From assembly GCA_046297455.1 (NCBI GenBank), contig JBKBIT010000005.1:62001-126000 (forward strand): a stretch of DNA of 64,000 bases. The letters run 5' to 3'. The translations under genes and the position numbers were made by a program. Positions 9,486-18,347 of this stretch are shown in pieces. The DNA is from ZYF759 sp046297455. GTDB taxonomy: Bacteria > Pseudomonadota > Alphaproteobacteria > Rhizobiales > Rhizobiaceae. The stretch's first letter is position 1. Every line of letters begins with the position of its first letter. The notes beneath the pieces are model-generated. The model saw nothing but the letters and a program-made list of their open reading frames with translations, made no database searches and was not told the origin of the DNA.

Positions 9486-10217
9486 TCAGGCCCGGCGTTG
9501 TCGGCTCAGCCAGTTCTCCAGGTCGGCCTCGGCCTCCTGCAGCGCGGTGTAATTCAAAAGCTTGCGCAAATAGGCGACCGACACGGCGCGCGCGCGCAGA
9601 TTGAAGGGAGCGTCGCGCTGGATGCCGGAAGGGCCGGAATAGACGTCCAGCTTGTCGTAGAGACGCTGGAGCCGGTTCTGGACGCTGCGCAAGGAGAGGC
9701 CTCGCCGCCTGGCGATGGTCCGGTCGGTGAGGCCCAGCGCCACGTCGAGCAGGATCTCGTATTCGGAATCGGTAAAGCCGCCCTTGTGGTCGAGGCTCAT
9801 CTGCTGCATGCCGCGCACCTCGCGGTCGATGACGCATTGTGCCTCCACGAAGATGCCGCGCAAGGCCAGCTTGAGCCGCTCGTCCGAGGCGGTCTTCAGC
9901 ACATAGCCATAGGCGGCGCCAGGCGGCACGATGCGCGAGACGCCGCGCACATAGGCTTCGTCTGAATAGTTCGACCAGAACAGGATGCAGGTCTGGGGCC
10001 GTTCGCGCCAGATCGTGCGCGCTGCCTCGATGCCGGTCTGGGTGTTCATCTGCAGGTCCATGACGATGTGCATGACGCTGCATTCGCGGGCGAGCTGCAG
10101 GCCGAGCAGGCCGTTCTCCGCCTCCAGCACCGCATCGCACTCGGGCAGGGCCGAGCTCACGGCCTCGGAGAGATAGGCCCTGTGCAGCGGGTCGTCCTCG
10201 ACGATCAACACCTTCAT
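9486..10217 (-). CDS. response regulator with LuxR-type DNA-binding domain
   Basis: 243 residues. The receiver domain has the acidic pair in VLIVEDDPLH, the phospho-acceptor D54 in IVMDLQMN and the conserved lysine in GYVLKTAS. A LuxR-type helix-turn-helix follows (FTDSEYEILLDVALGLTDRT to about residue 190). The C-terminal ~50 residues extend beyond the usual NarL-type end. Its gene follows the kinase gene after 10 bases, so the two form a pair. Because it lies between the dehydratase operon and the sugar ABC operon, it may control either; this is inference. Confidence 0.9.
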   Translation of the reverse strand: MKVLIVEDDPLHRAYLSEAVSSALPECDAVLEAENGLLGLQLARECSVMHIVMDLQMNTQTGIEAARTIWRERPQTCILFWSNYSDEAYVRGVSRIVPPGAAYGYVLKTASDERLKLALRGIFVEAQCVIDREVRGMQQMSLDHKGGFTDSEYEILLDVALGLTDRTIARRRGLSLRSVQNRLQRLYDKLDVYSGPSGIQRDAPFNLRARAVSVAYLRKLLNYTALQEAEADLENWLSRQRRA

Positions 10218-10227
10218 GCCGGCCCCC

Positions 10228-11490
10228 TCATGTCCGTTCGAGCGCCAGCGGCGCCATCGCCGGCGCGAGGTCCGGCACGGGCAGGCGAATGCGCACCTGC
10301 GTGCCCTTGTCCTCGGGGTCGCGGCCGACCGTCAGCGTCGCTCCGATGAGCCGGGCGCGCGTCTTCATGTTGTCGATACCGCCTCCGGGGCGCGGTTTCG
10401 GAAGCTTGCTGACGCGCCCGTCGTCGCTGACGCAGATCGATATGGCGTTCGCGCGACCGGCAATATGGACACCGATATTCGCCGCGCCGGCATGGCGCAC
10501 GGCATTGTTGATCGCTTCCTGCACGATGCGGAACAGCGCGATGCGCGTGGTCTGGTCGAGCCGGTCGATGGCACCGCCCGATTCGTCGCCCAGATGCAGC
10601 AAGATCGGCGCCCCGCTCTCGCGGATCGAGCGTTCCAGATGGTTTTCCACCGCCTCGGCGAAACCGAAGAGCTGCAGCACCGAGGGGCTCGCCTGCTCGA
10701 TGATCTCGCGAAGATCCTTGATCGACATCTGCAATGCCTGAACCAGCGGCACCAGCGCCTCGCCGCTGACATTTTCCCGCAGCCCCAGTCTTTCCAGGCC
10801 GCGTGCAAGCCGGGTCATATCTGCCAGCGTCTGGTCGTGCAGGTCCATGCCGATGCGCTGGCGTTCGCCTTCCAGCGCTTCGGTCAGGTTCAGCGCTCCC
10901 TGGCGCAGCCCTTCCTCGCGGGCGCGCGCCTCGGCCTCGACGATGGCCGAACGCTGGGCCTGCTCGGCCGCCCGCAAGGCAAAGAAATAGGCCGACAGGA
11001 GGTCCGCGACCGCACGCGCATTGGCCACGTCGCGCTCGCCATAGAGACCTGCCTGGTGCGAGGAACAGGATAGCGCGCCGATCGTCTCGCCCCCGGCCTT
11101 GATCGGCACGTGAACCCGGCTGCGCAGGAGTTCCTTGAAGATCGGCCCGTCGCAGGCACCTTCGAAATGAAAACGCGGATCCTGGCTCGCGTCCGCGGTG
11201 AGGATGTAGTCCTCCTGCCCCCAAAGAAGAGAGCGGATCGGGCTGTTGGCCACCGGGGCGGCATCGAGCCGGCCCCATTCGGTGTCGATCCCGGTCTCGT
11301 AGGCGGTGTGGTATTTGCCGTCGATCATCAGGATGCAGACGTCGAGATGGTCGTGCGGCAGGAAATGCGCGATCTCGGCGGCCACAGCACGGATCGCGGA
11401 CCGGAAATCCAGCTGTCCGGCGAGCAGGCGTGATACGTTCAGATAGTGGTTCAACAACTTGGCGTCCGCCATCGCGGTCTGCAGTGGCAT
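10228..11490 (-). CDS. soluble GAF-domain sensor histidine kinase (HisKA_3 type)
   Basis: 420 residues with no membrane segment, so a cytoplasmic sensor. A GAF domain covers about 20-170 (LLAGQLDFRSAIRAVAAEI onward, VHVPIKAGGETIGALSC). The dimerisation helix carries H218 in QRIGMDLHDQTLAD, the HisKA_3 signature of NarX/DegS-type kinases. The ATPase domain has FRIVQEAINNAVRHAGA and a degenerate SDDGR box, then GGIDNMKTRARLIGA. An AGGAG site precedes the ATG at 11490. It is divergent from the sugar ABC operon with 235 bases between, a good place for a regulated promoter. The GAF ligand is unknown. Confidence 0.92.
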   Translation of the reverse strand: MPLQTAMADAKLLNHYLNVSRLLAGQLDFRSAIRAVAAEIAHFLPHDHLDVCILMIDGKYHTAYETGIDTEWGRLDAAPVANSPIRSLLWGQEDYILTADASQDPRFHFEGACDGPIFKELLRSRVHVPIKAGGETIGALSCSSHQAGLYGERDVANARAVADLLSAYFFALRAAEQAQRSAIVEAEARAREEGLRQGALNLTEALEGERQRIGMDLHDQTLADMTRLARGLERLGLRENVSGEALVPLVQALQMSIKDLREIIEQASPSVLQLFGFAEAVENHLERSIRESGAPILLHLGDESGGAIDRLDQTTRIALFRIVQEAINNAVRHAGAANIGVHIAGRANAISICVSDDGRVSKLPKPRPGGGIDNMKTRARLIGATLTVGRDPEDKGTQVRIRLPVPDLAPAMAPLALERT

Positions 11491-11725
11491 GTTCTTCTCC
11501 TCCCATCATCACCTTAGCCACAAAATCCGCAGGGGGCGACAGGCGGAGGCCCTCCTGGGACCGGGATTCGCGCATCCGATTTGCGGGTTCCCGCAACGGT
11601 CCTGCCGCGATGCTCCTGTACTTCCTCCTGGGAAGGCGACATCGTCGAACCATGCGGAGTGGCCGCCAAGAGCCACCCGCCGAGTGCCGTTCGCGAGCGC
11701 GGGCGGACCAACCAGGGAGAGAGAC

Positions 11726-12742
11726 ATGAAATTCGCAAAGATGCTGCTGGCATCGGCGGCCGTTGCCGCCATCGCGCTACCGACCGCCTCCTTCGCGGAC
11801 ACGTCCGACAAGCGGATCGCGCTTTCGAACAACTACGCAGGCAATTCCTGGCGCCAGGCCATGCTGACCAGCTGGGCCACCGTCACCGAGCCCGCCGTCG
11901 CCGAAGGTATCGTGGCGGCAGCCGATGCGTTCACGACCGCCGAGAACCAGGCCACCGAACAGGCCGCCCAGATCCAGAACATGATCCTGCAGGGCTATGA
12001 CGCCATCGTGCTCAACGCAGCCTCGCCCACGGCGCTGAACGGCGCGGTCAAGGAAGCCTGCGATGCCGGCATCGTGGTGGTTTCCTTCGACGGCATCGTC
12101 ACCGAGCCTTGCGCCTGGCGCATTGCGGTCGATTTCCACGAGATGGGCCGGGTTCAGGTCGACTATCTCGCCGGACGGCTGCCCGACGGCGGCAATCTGC
12201 TCGAGATTCGTGGCCTGGCGGGCGTCTTCGTCGATGACGAGATCTCGGCGGGCATCCATCAGGGTGTGTCTGAAAATTCGCAGTTCACCATCGTCGGCTC
12301 GGTCCATGGCGACTGGGCACAGGACGTTGCCCAGCGGGCCGTAGCCGGCATCCTCCCAAGCCTGCCCGAGCTCGTCGGCGTCGTCACCCAGGGCGGCGAC
12401 GGCTACGGTGCAGCCCAGGCGATCGCCGCTGCGGGCCGCGACATGCCGATCATCGTGATGGGCAACCGTCACGACGAGTTGGTCTGGTGGCATCAGCAGA
12501 AGGAAGAGAACGGCTACGAGACGATGTCGGTCTCGATTGCGCCGGGCGTGTCGACACTTGCCTTCTGGGTGGCCCAGCAGATCCTCGACGGTCAGGACGT
12601 GCCGCAGGACCTCGTGGTGCCTTTCCTGCGCATCGACCAGGACAATCTTGAAGAGAACCTGGCCAACACCCAGGAAGGCGGCGTCGCCAATGTCGAATAC
12701 TCGCTTGAGGATTCGATAGAGGTCATCAGGGCGGCCCAGTAA
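11726..12742 (+). CDS. sugar ABC transporter substrate-binding protein (CUT2, periplasmic-binding type I fold)
   Basis: 338 residues. The signal peptide is MKFAKMLLASAAVAAIALP ending ASFA before DTSDKRIALS. The body is the ribose-binding-protein fold, with EQAAQIQNMILQGYDAIVLN and AVKEACDAGIVVVSFDGI. The ATG at 11726 follows a GGGAGAGAG ribosome site. It is the first gene of a four-gene importer plus lactonase set. The ligand is probably a monosaccharide, sugar lactone or sugar acid; the binding-site residues do not match one that I can name. Confidence 0.92.
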   Translation: MKFAKMLLASAAVAAIALPTASFADTSDKRIALSNNYAGNSWRQAMLTSWATVTEPAVAEGIVAAADAFTTAENQATEQAAQIQNMILQGYDAIVLNAASPTALNGAVKEACDAGIVVVSFDGIVTEPCAWRIAVDFHEMGRVQVDYLAGRLPDGGNLLEIRGLAGVFVDDEISAGIHQGVSENSQFTIVGSVHGDWAQDVAQRAVAGILPSLPELVGVVTQGGDGYGAAQAIAAAGRDMPIIVMGNRHDELVWWHQQKEENGYETMSVSIAPGVSTLAFWVAQQILDGQDVPQDLVVPFLRIDQDNLEENLANTQEGGVANVEYSLEDSIEVIRAAQ

Positions 12743-12756
12743 CGCGCCGCATTGTC

Positions 12757-14229
12757 ATGCAGGACAGTCCCGCCTTGCATTCACTGGTGGAAATCGCCGG
12801 CGCCCATAAGAGATTTGGCGCCGTGCGAGCCCTGGACGGGGTCGATTTCTCCGTTTCAGCCGGGGAATGCGTGGGGCTGATCGGCCATAACGGCGCCGGC
12901 AAGTCGACCCTTGTCGGCGTCATCAATGGCGGCCTGTCCCTCGACGAGGGAACGATTGCGACAGGCGACGGTCGCGCCGGCAGACGTCATTCGATCGCCA
13001 CCGCGCGCGACGCGGGCATTCGCGCCGTGTTCCAGGAACTCTCGCTCTGTCCCAATCTCACCGCGGTGGAGAACTGCCGCATCGACCACCCCTCTTTGCG
13101 AGGGTGGGGATGGCGCGGCCGCGCCGAGGTGATCATTCGCGACAGATTGGACGAGATCTTCCCCGGTCACGGCATCGATTGCCGGATGCTGGTTGGAGAC
13201 CTGTCGATCGCGCAGCGCCAGATGGTGGAGATTGCGACGGCATTTTCCCATGTGGTCAAGCCGATACGGATGGTGATCCTCGACGAGCCGACCTCCTCAC
13301 TCGATTCCAGCCTGGCGCGCCAGTTGCTCGCCTATGTCCGCAAATTCGTCGCCGGCGGTGGAGCGGTGATCTTCATCTCGCATATACTCGCGGAAATCCT
13401 TTCGGTCAGCGACCGGGTCGTGGTGATGAAAGACGGCAAGGTGGTTGCCGACCGGCCCGCCTCGGAGTTCGACGAGACCGGTCTGGTGCAAGCGATGGGC
13501 AGCGTCGCGCGGGCTGCCGAAGCGCGGAAAGTCGCGCCGGCCGCCGAGAAGACAGAGGCTCCGGTGCTCAGGGTTGCGGCACGGGGCGGGAATGGCATCG
13601 ACCTTGTCGCCCATCGGGGCGAGATCGTCGGGCTGGCCGGCCTGGGCGGCCATGGACAGACCACGCTTCTGGTCGATGCCTATCTGGCGCGCAGCGGCGA
13701 CTGGACGGCTCCCACGGATCCCCGCGCCGTGTTCGTGGCGGGCGACCGCAATGTCGATGGCGTCTTCCCGATCTGGAGCATCCTGTCGAACATGAGCCTG
13801 GCGCTGTTGCCCGACATCAGCCGCAAATTCCTGGTGCGCCGCAACGAAGAGCAAGCGATAGGCGACAGCTGGCGTCAGCGGATCGGCATCCGCACCGACG
13901 ATCTCGGCAATCCCATCGTCTCTTTGTCCGGCGGCAACCAGCAGAAATGTCTGTTCGCCCGCGCGCTCGCCACGCGGGCGCCGATCGTCCTGATGGACGA
14001 TCCGATGCGCGGCGTCGACATCGGCACCAAGCAGGATGTCTACGACATGCTACGCGCGGAAGCCGCCCAGGGCCGCACTTTCCTCTGGTACTCGACAGAG
14101 ACGGCGGAAATCTGCCTGTGCGACCGGGCCTATGTGTTCCGCGACGGGGTGCCGGTGGCTGAACTGGTCGGCGACGCCATCACCGAGGAGAACATCGTGT
14201 CGGCCTCATTCGCGAGGCAAGCGGCATGA
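12757..14229 (+). CDS. sugar ABC transporter ATP-binding protein, two-domain RbsA type
   Basis: 490 residues with two nucleotide-binding halves. The first half has a good Walker A (GHNGAGKST), an atypical signature (GDLSIAQRQMVEIA) and Walker B VILDEPTSSLD. The second half has a degenerate P-loop (GLGGHGQTT), a good signature (LSGGNQQKCLFARAL) and Walker B VLMDDPMRGVD, where aspartate replaces the catalytic glutamate. A degenerate second P-loop is normal in CUT2 ATPases. It follows the binding-protein gene by 14 bases and overlaps the first permease start (ATGA). Confidence 0.94.
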   Translation: MQDSPALHSLVEIAGAHKRFGAVRALDGVDFSVSAGECVGLIGHNGAGKSTLVGVINGGLSLDEGTIATGDGRAGRRHSIATARDAGIRAVFQELSLCPNLTAVENCRIDHPSLRGWGWRGRAEVIIRDRLDEIFPGHGIDCRMLVGDLSIAQRQMVEIATAFSHVVKPIRMVILDEPTSSLDSSLARQLLAYVRKFVAGGGAVIFISHILAEILSVSDRVVVMKDGKVVADRPASEFDETGLVQAMGSVARAAEARKVAPAAEKTEAPVLRVAARGGNGIDLVAHRGEIVGLAGLGGHGQTTLLVDAYLARSGDWTAPTDPRAVFVAGDRNVDGVFPIWSILSNMSLALLPDISRKFLVRRNEEQAIGDSWRQRIGIRTDDLGNPIVSLSGGNQQKCLFARALATRAPIVLMDDPMRGVDIGTKQDVYDMLRAEAAQGRTFLWYSTETAEICLCDRAYVFRDGVPVAELVGDAITEENIVSASFARQAA

Positions 14230-15173
14230 GCTGGCGACCCGGACCGGAAACGTTGCGCGTGCTGATCCCGGCGTTGTCGCTGGCGGTGCTTCTGGCCGCG
14301 GTGTTCTGGCTGCAGCCGCGGGCGATGAGCTATACAGGGCTCAATCTCCTGTTCAATCTGGCCGTGCCCATAGCGCTGGCGACCATCGCCCAGATGATGA
14401 TCATGACGGTCAACGATCTCGACCTGTCGATGGGCACTTTCGTCAGTTTCGTGGCCTGCGTGACGGCGACCTTCCTGCAATCCGACCCGCTGCTCGGCGT
14501 GCTGATCCTGGCCGGCGCCATCGGCGTCTATGCCCTGCTCGGCATCGTCATCTATGTGCGCAACCTGCCCTCCATCGTGGTGACCCTGGGCATGAGTTTC
14601 GTATGGGGCGGGCTGGCCGTCCTGATCCTGCCGAGCCCGGGTGGATCGGCGCCGGAATGGTTGCGCTGGCTGATGACCTCGCGCCCGCCCTTCGTGCCGA
14701 TGGCCATCGTGGCCAGCGTGCTGATCGCGCTGGTCGCCCATTTCATCGTCATGCAGTCGGCCTTCGGCGTCGTCATGCGCGGGGTCGGCGGCAACCAGCG
14801 CTCGGTCGAGCGGGCCGGGTGGTCGGTTCTGAGGGTCCGCGCCGGCGCCTATGCGCTGGCCGGCCTGTTCGCCGTGCTTGCCGGCATGATGTTGGTCGGG
14901 CTGACGACGGCGGCCGACGCCAATATCGCGCTGCGCTACACGCTCCTGTCCATTGCCGGCGTGATTCTCGGCGGCGGCGATTTCGTCGGCGGCAGGGTGT
15001 CGCCCATCGGCGCGGTGATCGGCGCGCTGACATTGACGCTCGCCGGCTCCTTCCTCTCTTTCCTGCGCATTTCGCCCGACTGGCAGATCGGCGCGCAGGG
15101 CGCGATCCTGATCATCGTGCTGGCGGTGCGGCTTCTGGTCCAGCGCCAGCAGCAGCGGGAGGCGCGGCAATGA
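14226..15173 (+). CDS. sugar ABC transporter permease 1 (RbsC/BPD_transp_2 type)
   Basis: 315-residue polytopic membrane protein. The motif NDLDLSMGTFVSFVACV corresponds to the conserved IDLSVG region of RbsC-type permeases, and VRNLPSIVVTLGMSFVWGG to the family's ATLGMM segment. The C-terminal half has the conserved glycine-rich IAGVILGGGDFVGGRVSPIG. It overlaps the ATPase gene upstream and the second permease downstream by 4 bases each. The two permeases are different paralogues, so the channel is likely a heterodimer. Confidence 0.93.
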   Translation: MSWRPGPETLRVLIPALSLAVLLAAVFWLQPRAMSYTGLNLLFNLAVPIALATIAQMMIMTVNDLDLSMGTFVSFVACVTATFLQSDPLLGVLILAGAIGVYALLGIVIYVRNLPSIVVTLGMSFVWGGLAVLILPSPGGSAPEWLRWLMTSRPPFVPMAIVASVLIALVAHFIVMQSAFGVVMRGVGGNQRSVERAGWSVLRVRAGAYALAGLFAVLAGMMLVGLTTAADANIALRYTLLSIAGVILGGGDFVGGRVSPIGAVIGALTLTLAGSFLSFLRISPDWQIGAQGAILIIVLAVRLLVQRQQQREARQ

Positions 15174-16123
15174 GGCAGGCCTTCGAGACCTTGCGCGACA
15201 AGCCCTGGATCTGGTCGTTCCTGGCCGCCGGCCTGGTCTGGATCGCCACCGTCATGGTGACCGGCGGCGCCAGCGCCGGCGGGCTCACCCATGCCGCGCT
15301 GACCTTTGCCGCCTTCACCATCATCGTCGGCATCGGGCAGATGTTCGTCATCACGCTCGGTCCCGGCAATATCGACCTGTCGATCCCGGCCACCATGACG
15401 CTGGCCGGCACGCTGGCGCTGAAATTCATGGGCGTGCAGGACGGCCTGATCCTGCCCGGCCTGCTGGTGGCGATCGGCGTCGGCCTGGCCATCGGCATCG
15501 CCAATTACGGCCTCATCAAGCTCCTGCGCATCCCCCCCATCATCGCCACGCTGTCGTCCAGCTTCATCATCCAGTCGACCGCGATCTGGAGCAATCGCGG
15601 CCTGCGTATCCGCCCGCCGGACAGTCTCGGCGCGTTCACCACCTCCTCGACGCTCGGTATCCCAAACCTCGCGCTGGTCGCGCTGGCGCTGACGATCGTG
15701 GCCTGGATCCTGCTCGAACGCTCGCTCTATGGCCGCTGGATCTGCGCCATCGGCCAGAACATGCGCGCGGCAAGGCTGGCCGGGGTGCCGGTCGATGGCG
15801 TGCGGCTTGCCACTTACACGCTGTCGGCGGTGCTGGCCTCGATCTGCGGCTATCTTCTGGCGAGCTTTTCGGGTGGGGCCGCGCTCAACATGGGAGCGGA
15901 ATTCCTGCTGATGTCGATTGCCGTGGTGGTGATCGGCGGTACTGCCGTCTCCGGCGGCTTCTCCAACGTACCCGGCATCTGGGGCGCGTCCCTGTTCATG
16001 TTCCTCGTCGTGTCGATGCTCAACACCTACGGGCTGGGAGCCGGGTTCCGGCTGATCATGACCGGCCTCATCATCACCTGCGTCATCATCGTGGCGGGCG
16101 GCCGACGCTCGACCGCGCGCTAG
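15170..16123 (+). CDS. sugar ABC transporter permease 2 (RbsC/BPD_transp_2 type)
   Basis: 317-residue membrane protein. LGPGNIDLSIPATMTLAGTL is the conserved family segment, followed by IPPIIATLSSSFIIQSTA and VVVIGGTAVSGGFSNVPG. Its ATG sits in the stop of the first permease (ATGA), so translation is coupled. The lactonase follows after 15 bases. Confidence 0.93.
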   Translation: MRQAFETLRDKPWIWSFLAAGLVWIATVMVTGGASAGGLTHAALTFAAFTIIVGIGQMFVITLGPGNIDLSIPATMTLAGTLALKFMGVQDGLILPGLLVAIGVGLAIGIANYGLIKLLRIPPIIATLSSSFIIQSTAIWSNRGLRIRPPDSLGAFTTSSTLGIPNLALVALALTIVAWILLERSLYGRWICAIGQNMRAARLAGVPVDGVRLATYTLSAVLASICGYLLASFSGGAALNMGAEFLLMSIAVVVIGGTAVSGGFSNVPGIWGASLFMFLVVSMLNTYGLGAGFRLIMTGLIITCVIIVAGGRRSTAR

Positions 16124-16138
16124 AATCGGACCTGTGCC

Positions 16139-17053
16139 ATGTTGTCCCCCGGTCTCTACGAAATCCACCATCCCAGCTTTCGCACCATGGTGCTGCCCGG
16201 CGCCGCGCTCGAGGAACTCGATGCCGGCAGCCGGTGGGCGGAAGGGCCGGTCTGGTTTTCGGATCGGGGCTGCCTGTTGTGGAGCGACATTCCCAATCAG
16301 CGCATCATGCGCTGGATCCCCGACAATGGTGTCTCTGTCTTTCGCCAGCCCTCTAACTTCGCCAACGGCCAGACCAGGGATCGCGAAGGCCGGCTGGTGA
16401 CCTGCGAACACGGTACAAGGCGCGTGACCCGCACCGAACCGGATGGCTCGATCACGGTGCTGGCCGACAGTTTCGAGGGCCGGCGGCTAAACTCGCCCAA
16501 TGACGTGGTCGTGCGTTCCGACGGCTCGATCTGGTTCACCGACCCCACCTACGGCATCCTTTCCGACTATGAGGGCTACAAGTCCGAGCCCGAGCAAAAG
16601 GCGCGCAACGTCTTCCGGCTCGATCCGTCCTCCGGCGAGCTGACTTCGGTCGTCGACGATTTCACCCAACCCAACGGGCTGGCCTTCTCGCCCGACGAGA
16701 GCCGGCTCTATGTCGCCGATTCCGGCGGCAGCCATGACGAGACCGGCCCGTGTCACATCCGCGTCTTCGACGTGGTCGATGGAAACCGGCTCGCCAATGG
16801 CCGCATGTTCTACCAGGTCGACAATGGCGTGCCGGATGGCATGCGGCTCGATACGCAGGGCAATCTGTGGACCAGTGCCGGCGACGGCGTGCACTGCGTC
16901 TCGCCGGAAGGCGTGCTGCTCGGCAAGATCCTGGTGCCGCAGATCGTGGCCAACCTCACCTTTGGCGGCCCGCGCCGCAACCGGTTGTTCATCACCGCCA
17001 CCAGGTCGCTCTATTCGCTCTATCTGGCGGTGAACGGGGCGCAGACGCCCTGA
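16139..17053 (+). CDS. SMP-30/gluconolactonase-family lactonase
   Basis: 304-residue six-bladed propeller enzyme that opens sugar lactones to the acid, using a bound divalent metal. Metal-ligand regions are visible: RWAEGPVWFSDRG (glutamate), NSPNDVVVRSDGSIWFTDP (asparagine) and SPDESRLYVADSG (aspartate). It is last in the CUT2 importer set, so an imported sugar or lactone is probably converted to an acid that feeds the dehydratases encoded at 3.7-9.3 kb. No strong ribosome site precedes the ATG, which fits coupling to the permease just before it. Confidence 0.9.
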   Translation: MLSPGLYEIHHPSFRTMVLPGAALEELDAGSRWAEGPVWFSDRGCLLWSDIPNQRIMRWIPDNGVSVFRQPSNFANGQTRDREGRLVTCEHGTRRVTRTEPDGSITVLADSFEGRRLNSPNDVVVRSDGSIWFTDPTYGILSDYEGYKSEPEQKARNVFRLDPSSGELTSVVDDFTQPNGLAFSPDESRLYVADSGGSHDETGPCHIRVFDVVDGNRLANGRMFYQVDNGVPDGMRLDTQGNLWTSAGDGVHCVSPEGVLLGKILVPQIVANLTFGGPRRNRLFITATRSLYSLYLAVNGAQTP

Positions 17054-17144
17054 CGCCCGGTTACCTGCCGCAATGGGACTGGCAGGCGCGGCGCCGCGAA
17101 CTGGATTGATGACAGCACAGGCGGGTTGCATTATCCCTCACCTC

Positions 17145-18347
17145 ATGAGTCTCCCCGTCGATCCCGCCCGCAATCTTGCCAACCTGATCCGCTGCCCCTC
17201 GGTGACACCCGCCGAAGCCGGTGCGCTGGGCGCGCTGCAGGCGATGCTCGAACCGCTCGGCTTTGCGACCGATCGCCCGGTCTTCTCGGAAGCCGGCACG
17301 CCGGACGTCGAAAACCTCTATGCACGGCTGGGCCAGCAAGGACCGCATCTGATGTTTGCGGGCCATACCGATGTTGTACCGCCCGGTGACGAAGCCTCCT
17401 GGAACCACCCGCCCTTTGCCGCCGAGATCGCGGATGGCCGGCTCTACGGGCGCGGCGCGGTCGACATGAAGGGCGGCATCGCCTGTTTCGTGGCTGCCGT
17501 TGCGCGGCTGACGGCAGAGGACGCGCTGCCCGCCGGGTCGATTTCGCTCCTGATTACCGGCGATGAGGAAGGCCCGGCCATCAATGGCACCGGCAAGCTG
17601 CTCGACTGGGCGGCAAAGCGCGGCGAGAGATGGGACGCGGCTGTGGTCGGCGAGCCGACAAATCCCGAAGCGATCGGCGACATGATCAAGATCGGCCGGC
17701 GCGGAACGCTTTCGGCCGATCTGGTGGTCAAGGGCCGGCAGGGCCATGTCGCCTATCCGCATCTGGCCGACAATCCGGTGCGGGGGCTGGTCACCCTTGT
17801 CGACGCGCTGATGGACCCCGCCTTCGACGAGGGCTCGGAGAATTTCCAGCCGACCAATCTGGAGATCACCAGCATCGATGTCGGCAATCCGGCGGTCAAC
17901 GTGATCCCGGAGCAGGCGCGGGCGGCCTTCAATCTGCGCTTCAACGACAATTGGACCGCCGAGACGCTGAAGGAAGCGATTCTGGCCCGTCTGAAGGGTG
18001 CAGCCGGCAAACGCCGCCTGCGGCCTGGCGCATCCGGCGACATCGCCTGGGAGATTTCTTGGCGCGACCGGCCGAGCCCCTGTTTCCTGACCCGCGACGA
18101 CGCGCTCAGCGGCGCGCTGTCTGATTCCGTCGAGGCGGTGACCGGCCGACGGCCGAAACTGTCCACCTCCGGCGGCACGTCGGATGCGCGTTTCATCAAG
18201 GATTACTGCCCGGTGGTGGAATTCGGCCTGGTCGGCCAGACCATGCATATGGTCGACGAGAATGTCGCACTTGAAGATCTCGAGACACTGACCGAAATCT
18301 ACCGCCGATTCATCGCTGACTGGATGCGACGGCATGCCATCGAGTGA
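17145..18347 (+). CDS. dapE: succinyl-diaminopimelate desuccinylase
   Basis: Cytoplasmic M20-family zinc amidase of the lysine/peptidoglycan pathway, which releases succinate from N-succinyl-LL-diaminopimelate. The zinc and catalytic motifs are AGHTDVVPPGD (H74, D76), GRGAVDMKGG and TGDEEGPAINGTGK. I chose ATG 17145 (MSLPVDPARNLANLIRCPS), giving 400 residues; in-frame ATGs at 17109 and 17073 would add 12-24 residues without family similarity. The gene overlaps the next one by 14 bases. Confidence 0.93.
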   Translation: MSLPVDPARNLANLIRCPSVTPAEAGALGALQAMLEPLGFATDRPVFSEAGTPDVENLYARLGQQGPHLMFAGHTDVVPPGDEASWNHPPFAAEIADGRLYGRGAVDMKGGIACFVAAVARLTAEDALPAGSISLLITGDEEGPAINGTGKLLDWAAKRGERWDAAVVGEPTNPEAIGDMIKIGRRGTLSADLVVKGRQGHVAYPHLADNPVRGLVTLVDALMDPAFDEGSENFQPTNLEITSIDVGNPAVNVIPEQARAAFNLRFNDNWTAETLKEAILARLKGAAGKRRLRPGASGDIAWEISWRDRPSPCFLTRDDALSGALSDSVEAVTGRRPKLSTSGGTSDARFIKDYCPVVEFGLVGQTMHMVDENVALEDLETLTEIYRRFIADWMRRHAIE

